Positions 17,389 through 23,519 of a stretch of DNA of 25,937 nt are shown one piece after another; positions within the stretch are counted from its first letter, which is position 1, and every line of letters starts with the position of its first letter. This stretch comes from JACDDK01 sp041747155. GTDB lineage: Bacteria > Actinomycetota > Rubrobacteria > Rubrobacterales > Rubrobacteraceae. The notes below the pieces were generated by a model. The model was not told where the DNA came from. It searched no databases and worked only from the letters and a program-made list of their open reading frames with translations. The translations under genes were made by a program, and so were the position numbers. The stretch lies in contig JBGTFQ010000136.1 of assembly GCA_041747155.1 (NCBI GenBank), positions 1-25,937 of the forward strand, read 5' to 3'.

Positions 17389-18198
17389 TTAGGCGTTCTC
17401 CGGCTTCTCGGCGTTGCCGTTTGTCTCGTCGGCGGGTGGCTTCTCTGCGGTTGCTACGGCACCTTCGGCTTCCTGTTCGGCGGCTTTTTTGGCTTTGGCT
17501 TCTTCCTTCAGTTTCTGTTTTGCTTCCTTCGGGATCCAACCGACATCGGTCTGGGAGGCGGGCGGCATTCCTTTACGCTCGAAGACGTAGGTCCGTTTGA
17601 GCGGCCTTATCCCCTCGAAACGCGGCGCTTTACCCTCGCTGATCCCCGTGTACTCCCGCTCGGGCAGGTACTCCATGACGTTGCCGTCGTCGTCCACGAG
17701 AGCGGGCCTGACCTTGTCGTAGCCGACCTGCATGTCGCGCTCTATCTTCTTCTGGAGCGTCATGATGCCGAATATCAGAGCCTCGGGTCTCGGTGGGCAT
17801 CCTGGCACGTAGACATCTACCGGAATTACGCGATCCGCGCCCATCAGCACTGAGTATCCGTCTAGAAATGGCCCGCCGCTTATGGCGCACGCGCCCATCG
17901 CGATGACCCATTTCGGTTCGGGCATCTGCTCGTACAGTCGGGTCATGCGCTCGGCCATCTTGGTGGAGACGGTGCCGGAGACGATCATGACATCCGCTTG
18001 ACGCGGACTGGCCGTGAAGAACCCGGCTCCGAAACGGTCGAGGTCGTTGTGAGCCATGCCGGTCGACATCATCTCGATGGCGCAACACGCTAGCCCGAAT
18101 TGCAACGGCCACAGACTGTTTTTGCGAGCCCAGTTGAAGAGCTTGTCCGTGCTCGTGGTGACTATATTCGGCTCGTTGAACTGCTGCATTACACCCAT
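17389..18198 (-). CDS. nuoB: NADH-quinone oxidoreductase subunit B (cluster N2)
   Basis: NuoB holds the terminal 4Fe-4S cluster N2, which reduces quinone. Its four ligands are visible: the tandem cysteines C38-C39 (FGLACCAIEMM), C104 (MGACAISGG) and C134 (VPGCPPRPEA). At 269 residues it is longer than most NuoB proteins (about 160-220). The extra length is a C-terminal Lys/Glu/Ala-rich low-complexity tail from about residue 224. I chose the ATG at 18198 over the ATG at 18189 because AAGGGAG lies seven bases before it. The later ATG forms TAATG with the nuoA stop and remains possible; it would shorten the protein by three residues. Confidence 0.96.
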   Translation of the reverse strand: MGVMQQFNEPNIVTTSTDKLFNWARKNSLWPLQFGLACCAIEMMSTGMAHNDLDRFGAGFFTASPRQADVMIVSGTVSTKMAERMTRLYEQMPEPKWVIAMGACAISGGPFLDGYSVLMGADRVIPVDVYVPGCPPRPEALIFGIMTLQKKIERDMQVGYDKVRPALVDDDGNVMEYLPEREYTGISEGKAPRFEGIRPLKRTYVFERKGMPPASQTDVGWIPKEAKQKLKEEAKAKKAAEQEAEGAVATAEKPPADETNGNAEKPENA

Positions 18199-18578
18199 TT
18201 AAGGGCTCCCTTCTTCCAGGCGTAAGCCAGGCCCACTATCAGGATAGTGACGAAAACCGTCATCTCGACGAAGCCGTACAAGCCAAGTTCGCTGTAGACG
18301 ACCGCCCACGGATACAGAAACGCCGCTTCAACGTCGAAGATCAGAAACAACAACGCGAAGACGTAGTAGCGAACCGGAAACGGCCTCCATGGATCCGTCA
18401 CCGTAGCTTCGCCAGTCTCGTAGATCTCACCTTTCGTGTTGGAGCTGCGGCTTGGAGCTATAAGACGGGCCACGATCAGCACGGTGGCGACAAAACCTGT
18501 CACCAAAAGTAGGAAAAGCCCGACGTAGAGATACGCCGTGCCGTACTCTGGTCCCTGTTGGATGATCCCTAACGCCAA
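18189..18578 (-). CDS. nuoA: NADH-quinone oxidoreductase subunit A
   Basis: NuoA is a small three-helix membrane subunit near the junction of the arms of complex I. The 129 residues include three hydrophobic segments, the cytoplasmic loop with KGEIYETGE in place of the usual YECG-type sequence, and the motif RYYVFALLFLIFDVEAAFLY. The start is TTG at 18578 (MALGIIQQG), with GAAAGGG about 5 bases upstream and no alternative in frame. It is the first gene of the nuo operon, 24 bases downstream of the predicted start of transcription. Confidence 0.95.
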   Translation of the reverse strand: MALGIIQQGPEYGTAYLYVGLFLLLVTGFVATVLIVARLIAPSRSSNTKGEIYETGEATVTDPWRPFPVRYYVFALLFLIFDVEAAFLYPWAVVYSELGLYGFVEMTVFVTILIVGLAYAWKKGALKWV

Positions 18579-18608
18579 AACAACCCTTTCTTCCCAAATA
18601 CTACCCGC

Positions 18609-18637
18609 AATATACCTGTGTTCGGAAAGACTTTCAA
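18609..18637 (-). promoter_or_regulatory. Sigma70-type promoter of the nuo operon
   Basis: On the minus strand the sequence reads TTGAAA (18637-18632), a 17-base spacer, then TATATT (18614-18609). Both hexamers are close to TTGACA and TATAAT, and the spacing is ideal. Transcription would begin near 18602, about 24 bases before the nuoA TTG. The 97-base gap between the M20 gene and nuoA is also more AT-rich than its surroundings. This is the best promoter in the window. Confidence 0.65.
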
Positions 18638-18675
18638 GACATTACTAATTGTATCAAGAAGCGACTAATGAACCC

Positions 18676-19797
18676 CTAGTGACCGTTGCCGTTGGCCCCG
18701 AGTATCTGTACGAACTGAACTAGCATCTGGCGATAGGTTTCGAGGGAGTCGGAGACGACGTACTCGCGAGGTCCATGATGGCCGCCGCCTATTGGCCCGA
18801 ACTCGACGCCGGGTATCCCGGCCCGCTGAAAGTACACGATATCCGACGCGCCGTGCCGTCCCACGCCGACCGGATTTCCGTGGAAATGACGGGCGGCGAC
18901 TTCGCGTAAGGCTTTCACGTACGGGTCACGGCGAGAGACATAGGTTGGTTCGCGGGAGAAAAGGACTTCGGCTTCAGCGGGCAGGTCTATCGAGCGGATT
19001 TGACGGGTAATTTCTTCTGGATCCTGGTTTGGAAGGTAGCGGATATCGAGGTCGTAGGTAGCTCTATCCGGGACGCGGTTTAGAACGTCGCCGCCGATGA
19101 TCCGGGCGAGGTTTATGCTCGGATACGGGAACATATCCGTCCGCTCGCTCGCGAACGGCAGCTTCAGCACACGCTCGTAATGCTCATAAGCCAGTAGCAC
19201 GGCGTTCTTGCCAAGCCAGGGCCGCGAACCGTGAGCGCTCTTGCCGAGCATCGTGATCCTATGCCCCAGAACGCCTTTCGCCTGTGTCCCGATATGAAAG
19301 TCTGTAGGCTCCCCCGTTATAAGGAAATCACCCGTGTGACCCTGCTGTATCAATATTTCCGCACCGGTGGGCGAGCCGTATTCATGTTCTTCGTCCGGCA
19401 CGATCAACAACTCCACCGTAGCCGAACATCCGAGGTTCCCAAGATCCTCAACAGCGTACATCATGGCTGCGAGAGCACCCTTCATGTCGTAGACACCACG
19501 CCCATACATCTCGCCGTTCTCTTCCTGAGGCTCGAACTGCCACTCTTCGCCTGGCACGACGTCCGCATGGGCATGCAACAGTATCCTCGGATGTCCGGAT
19601 CCCACCCGCACCACCAATGATGTAAGCTCTCCCTCTGGCCCCGCTCCCTTATACTGAACGGTCTCTAAGCCCCGAGCATCGAACCACCCGTTGATGAAGT
19701 CCATCGTCGACTGCGCGGACCCCGGAGTGTACGAACGATATCGGACCAAACGGCGTGTTAGCGCGAGTACCTCCGTGTTTTTGGCCGTAACCGCCAG
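18676..19797 (-). CDS. M20-family metallopeptidase (ArgE/DapE/ACY1 type)
   Basis: M20 enzymes are two-zinc hydrolases that cleave N-acyl amino acids or peptides. The metal-site motifs are HAHADVVPG, RGVYDMKGALAAM, PDEEHEYGSPTG and GEPTDF, with a late histidine in GGGHHGPREYV. The substrate cannot be fixed. DapE, ArgE and carboxypeptidase-like functions are all possible. The first ATG, GTG or TTG in frame, TTG at 19749, would cut off the first helix (EVLALTRRLVRYRSY). Upstream in frame the only start-like codon is CTG at 19797, with GGAG exactly seven bases before it (19808-19805). I therefore place the start there: 373 residues beginning MAVTAKNTEVLAL. The nuo promoter follows its stop codon. 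Confidence 0.83.
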   Translation of the reverse strand: MAVTAKNTEVLALTRRLVRYRSYTPGSAQSTMDFINGWFDARGLETVQYKGAGPEGELTSLVVRVGSGHPRILLHAHADVVPGEEWQFEPQEENGEMYGRGVYDMKGALAAMMYAVEDLGNLGCSATVELLIVPDEEHEYGSPTGAEILIQQGHTGDFLITGEPTDFHIGTQAKGVLGHRITMLGKSAHGSRPWLGKNAVLLAYEHYERVLKLPFASERTDMFPYPSINLARIIGGDVLNRVPDRATYDLDIRYLPNQDPEEITRQIRSIDLPAEAEVLFSREPTYVSRRDPYVKALREVAARHFHGNPVGVGRHGASDIVYFQRAGIPGVEFGPIGGGHHGPREYVVSDSLETYRQMLVQFVQILGANGNGH

Positions 19798-19804
19798 GTT
19801 AAAT

Positions 19805-19808
19805 CTCC
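19805..19808 (-). promoter_or_regulatory. Ribosome-binding site supporting a CTG start
   Basis: GGAG on the minus strand lies seven bases upstream of CTG at 19797. That spacing is ideal and decides the start of the M20 peptidase gene. A three-codon frame beginning with ATG at 19810 and ending at TAA overlaps this site in another frame. Confidence 0.5.
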
Positions 19809-19816
19809 ATCTACTC

Positions 19817-19880
19817 GTAGTGGTCCCACCACAAAAACGGTGGTTCCAAAGGTATTGTACACAACCGAAGTCCCCACTAC
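19817..19880 (-). other. Nested inverted repeats in the leader of the M20 gene
   Basis: Two nested inverted repeats lie between the 16-bp stem-loop and the M20 start. The outer pair is gtagtgg (19817-19823) with ccactac (19874-19880). The inner pair is ccacc (19826-19830) with ggtgg (19839-19843), with further imperfect pairing of flanking bases. A minus-strand transcript could fold here just before the ribosome-binding site. I cannot match it to a known riboswitch class. TACAAT at 19858-19853 resembles a -10 box but has no good -35 box. Confidence 0.3.
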
Positions 19881-19923
19881 GAATGAAGCCCCGGCGCGTG
19901 AGTTTCTCGCCGGGGCTTCATTC
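19881..19923 (-). terminator. 16-bp perfect stem-loop after murA
   Basis: The arms 19881-19896 (gaatgaagccccggcg) and 19908-19923 are perfectly complementary over 16 bp, with an 11-base loop. It begins about 40 bases after the murA stop and before the M20 gene. The GC-rich core with a GAAGCCCCGG-type base is common among transcription terminators. There is no T-run on either side, as often in high-GC actinobacteria, so termination is likely but not shown. It should separate the atp-murA transcript from the M20 gene. Confidence 0.7.
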
Positions 19924-19964
19924 GCGATCTTACTGTAACCATCACTTTCTACAGTGCTGCAACT

Positions 19965-21245
19965 TCAGCTTTCGACGTTCACTCCGGCTTCGAAAGTCAC
20001 GGTCGCGCCAAGTCCTCGAAGTTTCTCTTCAAAGTCCTCGTAGCCGCGCAGGATATGCTGCGCGGCTTCTATCACGGTAGTTCCGTCGGCGACGAGACCG
20101 GCCATTACCAGGGCTGCGCCGCCCCGGAGGTCCGGAGCCTCGACCGTCGTGCCAGAGAGTTTCTTTGGACCCCGGATCAGGGCTCGATGGCCGCCGAACA
20201 AATCTATGCCCGCGCCCATGCGGTTCAACTCTTCGGCGACTTGCAGCCGGTTCTCGTATACGTTCTCGGTGATGACACCAGCGCCCGAGGTTTGGGTCAT
20301 CAGGGCGATCATCTGAGCCTGCAAGTCCGTCGCGAATCCCGGAAACGGCAACGTGACCACATCGACGCCGTTCAGAGCTTCCGGGTCATCCACCCGCACG
20401 CGCACGCCGCCGGTGACAGGGCGAAGGTCCACGCCCATCTCCCCGAGTCGCTCGAACTCCATCTTCATGTGTTCGGGTTTCGCGCCGAGGATCGTCACTT
20501 CGCCGCCCGCCGCGGCAGTCGCCATGATAAACGTACCGGCTTCGATCCGGTCCGACATAACATCCCACTCTACGGCGTGCAGTTCCTCGACACCTTCTAT
20601 GACGATTCGACCCGTACCCGCTCCGGCGATGGATGCTCCCATCGCGTTTAGAAGATCGGCGAGTGCAACCACCTCGGGCTCACGAGCGCCGTTCTCTATG
20701 ATCGTCATGCCCGATGCAAGGACCGCCGCCATCATGACGTTCTCCGTCGCGGTGACACTCGGGTACTCGAAGATCACCTCAGCACCCCGCAGACCGTTGG
20801 GCGCGGTCGCTTTTATGAAACCGTGATCCAACTCAACCTCAGCCCCGAGTGCCCGCAAGCCGTTCAAGTGAAAATCGAACTTCCTCAAACCCAAGTTACA
20901 TCCACCAGGTGCCGAAACTTCCGCCTCCCCGAAACGAGCCACGAGCGGGCCAAGCACCACGATCGAGGCTCGCATCTGCCGCACTAGCTCATAGGGAGCT
21001 GTGTACGAATCTATGCTCCCAGCGTCTATCTCCAGTGTGTGGTCTGTAAAATCAGTCGATGCGCCAAGACCTTCGAGCACCCGACATATAGTTCCGACAT
21101 CCTTGATGCCCGGCACGTTATGCAGCGTGGTGACTCCAGGAGCCAACAAAGAGGCCGCAATAAACTTCAGAGCGGCGTTCTTGGCACCTGAAACTTTAAC
21201 CTCACCATTTAGCTGCGCGCCACCCTCGACTAGAAAGCGTTCCAT
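19965..21245 (-). CDS. murA: UDP-N-acetylglucosamine 1-carboxyvinyltransferase MurA
   Basis: MurA transfers enolpyruvate from phosphoenolpyruvate to UDP-GlcNAc, the first committed step of peptidoglycan synthesis. The start is the ATG at 21245 (MERFLVEGGAQLNGEV), with GGGAGG six bases upstream; longer in-frame starts overlap that site. The 426 residues include K22 and N23 in SGAKNAALK and the catalytic cysteine C116 in APGGCNLGLR. A cysteine here, rather than aspartate, is the fosfomycin-reactive form. The following residues RKFDFH replace the usual RPxDxH. The gene follows atpC by 125 bases, a linkage seen in several bacteria, and ends before the 16-bp stem-loop. Confidence 0.96.
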   Translation of the reverse strand: MERFLVEGGAQLNGEVKVSGAKNAALKFIAASLLAPGVTTLHNVPGIKDVGTICRVLEGLGASTDFTDHTLEIDAGSIDSYTAPYELVRQMRASIVVLGPLVARFGEAEVSAPGGCNLGLRKFDFHLNGLRALGAEVELDHGFIKATAPNGLRGAEVIFEYPSVTATENVMMAAVLASGMTIIENGAREPEVVALADLLNAMGASIAGAGTGRIVIEGVEELHAVEWDVMSDRIEAGTFIMATAAAGGEVTILGAKPEHMKMEFERLGEMGVDLRPVTGGVRVRVDDPEALNGVDVVTLPFPGFATDLQAQMIALMTQTSGAGVITENVYENRLQVAEELNRMGAGIDLFGGHRALIRGPKKLSGTTVEAPDLRGGAALVMAGLVADGTTVIEAAQHILRGYEDFEEKLRGLGATVTFEAGVNVES

Positions 21246-21312
21246 GTACATCCTCCCAATGGTCTCACCGTCTCGCGTCTTCTCCACTCCGACGCGCCCA
21301 TATACTGATGGC

Positions 21313-21339
21313 CGAATGTTACCAAACGGTAACGATTCG
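21313..21339 (-). promoter_or_regulatory. Bulged 11-bp dyad between atpC and murA
   Basis: The sequence cgaat-gttacc (21313-21323), a four-base loop aaac, then ggtaac (21328-21333), one bulged g, and attcg (21335-21339) can form an 11-bp stem with one bulge. The core GTTACC-N4-GGTAAC is a perfect 16-base dyad. A second small palindrome, attcgacgaat (21335-21345), overlaps its edge. It lies 31 bases beyond the atpC stop and about 68 bases before murA. It could be a protein-binding site or an attenuator. No T-run follows, so a simple terminator is less likely. Confidence 0.4.
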
Positions 21340-21370
21340 ACGAATTTTACGTTACGCCAGGATTTTGGCC

Positions 21371-21817
21371 TTATCCATTGCCGTATTTGCGGGCAACTCG
21401 GGAGAGATTCTCGCCCATGCGCCGTCGGCGTTCGATGTCTTCACGTTGACGGTCGGCATCGTCATCGTCCTCGGAGACCTCGCCGAATTGTTTTTCGGCC
21501 TCCTCCACGCGACGGCCCGCTTCATCGGCGTCGATCTCGCTCGCCTCCACAGCCTCTTCGACCAGGACTTGCACGAGGTTCTCGGAGACTTTGAAGAAAC
21601 CGTCGGAGGTGGCGAACACGCGACGTTCCTCGCCTTCCTTTATGCGGACTTCCCCGATTTCCACACTAGACACCAGCGGCTCGTGGTCGACCATCACGCC
21701 CAGATCGCCGTCCGCAATGCGGGCTACGACGAGATCCGCCTCCCCGTCGTAGATGATTCCCTCCGGCGCGATGACCCGACAGAATAATTGACGCCTATCT
21801 TCCCGACCGTCGGCCAC
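21371..21817 (-). CDS. atpC: ATP synthase F1 epsilon subunit
   Basis: The epsilon subunit sits on the central stalk of F1 and can inhibit ATP hydrolysis. The 148-residue product has the N-terminal beta-sandwich (CRVIAPEGIIYDGEADLVV, then GDLGVMVDHEPLVSSVEIGE), which is diagnostic. The C-terminal part is helical and strongly charged, with an acidic run SEDDDDAD followed by REDIERRRR. The start is GTG at 21817 in a TAGTG overlap with the atpD stop. The gene is the last of the atp operon visible here. Confidence 0.93.
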   Translation of the reverse strand: MADGREDRRQLFCRVIAPEGIIYDGEADLVVARIADGDLGVMVDHEPLVSSVEIGEVRIKEGEERRVFATSDGFFKVSENLVQVLVEEAVEASEIDADEAGRRVEEAEKQFGEVSEDDDDADRQREDIERRRRMGENLSRVARKYGNG

Positions 21818-23505
21818 TACTTGCTCTCGTCTTCATCCGTAGATCCCTCAGCAGATGCTTCGTCATTGGAGGGTTCAGTCTCTTCAGTCGATGAGTTCTC
21901 GACCGAGGATTCAGATTCTTCCTCGGAATTTTCCTCCTCGGATGAATCTTCTGCTTCTTCGCCGCTGAGGGTTTTGGCTTTCTCGACGGCTTCGTCGATG
22001 CCACCGACGAGGTAGAAGGCTTGCTCGGGGAGATCGTCGTGCTTACCTTCGACAACTTCCTTGAAGGATCGAATCGTCTCGTCCAGGTCCGTAAATTTAC
22101 CTTCGAGGCCGGTGAACTGCTCGGCAACGAAGAACGGCTGCGACAGGAAACGTTGCAGGCGACGCGCCCGACCGACGATCACCTTATCTTCCTCCGAGAG
22201 CTCATCGATACCGAGGATCGCGATGATGTCCTGAAGCTCTCGATACCGCTGCAGGATATTCTTGACCTGCTGCGCGACCTCATAATGCTCTTCGCCTACG
22301 ATGGACGGGTCGAGCATCGTCGAGGAGGACGTTAGCGGGTCCACCGCCGGATAAATGCCCTGCTCGGCCAGTCCTCGCGAAAGCTCTACCGTCGAGTCGA
22401 GGTGAGCAAAAACCGTAAACGGTGCCGGGTCGGTAAAGTCGTCAGCCGGGACGTATACCGCCTGGAAAGAGGTGATCGAACCATTTTTGGTCGAGGTGAT
22501 CCGCTCTTGCAAAGCCCCCATCTCCGTAGCGAGCGTCGGCTGATATCCAACCTCGGAAGGCATACGCCCCATCAAGGCCGATACCTCGTTGCCCGACTGC
22601 ACGAACCGGAAGATGTTGTCCACAAAGAACAACACGTCCTGCCCGAGAGCGTCCCGGAAATACTCGGAGACCGTAACACCAGTTAGCGCGACACGGAAGC
22701 GAGCGCCCGGCGGCTCGTTCATCTGTCCGAAGACCATCGCCGTGTTCTTGAGAACTCCGGCCTCTTCCATCTCGCCGTAGAGGTCGTTGCCCTCACGGGT
22801 ACGCTCCCCTACCCCGGCGAAGACAGACGTGCCTTCGTACTGCAGTGCGATGTTGTTAATGAGCTCGGTGATAAGAACTGTCTTGCCGACGCCCGCGCCG
22901 CCGAACAGTCCAACCTTGCCGCCCCGTCGCACGGGACAGAGAAGGTCGATCACCTTGATCCCCGATACGAACTGCTCGGCCTGAGTCGTCAGGTCCGCGA
23001 ACAGCGGCGCGGGGCGGTGGATCGGCCAGTAATCGTCCGGATCTTCGACCGGCCCAATCTCATCCACCGGCTGACCGAGAACGTCGAGCACACGCCCGAG
23101 TACGCTCTTGCCAACGGGGATCGTTATTGGAGCGCCGGTGTCCGTCACGTCGAGGCCGCGCTTGAGGCCGTCAGTCGAGGACATAGCCACGGTACGGGCC
23201 ATATCGTCGCCGAGAAGTTGCTGCACTTCGAGCGTGAGTGTGCCTTCCTCGCCGGAAAGGTCATTCAACGGGACGGTGAGCGCGTTGTAGATCTCCGGTA
23301 TCTCTTCGGGCTTGAAGCGTACATCGACGACCGGCCCCTTGACCTCCACGACGGTCCCTATCGCCCCGCCACCCTTTACGGGTTCGCCGTTCGATTCCGC
23401 GCGTTGTTCGGTCGTGGTGCCACCACCATTGGTGGTCTGACCGTCCACGACTCCTTCCGGGTTTCCGAACGTAGTTTTATTAAATTCCTGGCCGCTCTCG
23501 CTCAT
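21817..23505 (-). CDS. atpD: ATP synthase F1 beta subunit with long N- and C-terminal extensions
   Basis: The beta subunit carries the catalytic nucleotide sites of F1. Walker A is GGAGVGKT at residues 202-209, followed by AGVGERTREGNDLYGEM and VLFFVDNIFRFVQSGNEVSA. Usual beta subunits have about 465-480 residues; this one has 562. About 46 extra N-terminal residues are Gly/Thr/Asn-rich, and about 49 C-terminal residues (514-562) are almost only Ser, Glu, Asp, Asn and Thr. The long N-terminus is supported by the ATG at 23505 with a strong GGAGG seven bases before it. It follows atpG by 14 bases and overlaps atpC. Confidence 0.97.
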   Translation of the reverse strand: MSESGQEFNKTTFGNPEGVVDGQTTNGGGTTTEQRAESNGEPVKGGGAIGTVVEVKGPVVDVRFKPEEIPEIYNALTVPLNDLSGEEGTLTLEVQQLLGDDMARTVAMSSTDGLKRGLDVTDTGAPITIPVGKSVLGRVLDVLGQPVDEIGPVEDPDDYWPIHRPAPLFADLTTQAEQFVSGIKVIDLLCPVRRGGKVGLFGGAGVGKTVLITELINNIALQYEGTSVFAGVGERTREGNDLYGEMEEAGVLKNTAMVFGQMNEPPGARFRVALTGVTVSEYFRDALGQDVLFFVDNIFRFVQSGNEVSALMGRMPSEVGYQPTLATEMGALQERITSTKNGSITSFQAVYVPADDFTDPAPFTVFAHLDSTVELSRGLAEQGIYPAVDPLTSSSTMLDPSIVGEEHYEVAQQVKNILQRYRELQDIIAILGIDELSEEDKVIVGRARRLQRFLSQPFFVAEQFTGLEGKFTDLDETIRSFKEVVEGKHDDLPEQAFYLVGGIDEAVEKAKTLSGEEAEDSSEEENSEEESESSVENSSTEETEPSNDEASAEGSTDEDESK

Positions 23506-23512
23506 CTAAAAA

Positions 23513-23517
23513 CCTCC
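23513..23517 (-). promoter_or_regulatory. Strong ribosome-binding site of atpD
   Basis: GGAGG on the minus strand lies seven bases upstream of the atpD ATG, in the short gap after atpG. It decides the start and therefore supports the unusual N-terminal extension of the beta subunit. Confidence 0.8.
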
Positions 23518-23519
23518 TG

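Noticed and set aside
21246..21287. A 14-residue N-terminal extension of murA
   Set aside because: It runs across the GGGAGG ribosome-binding site, and MurA proteins normally begin close to MERFLVEGG.
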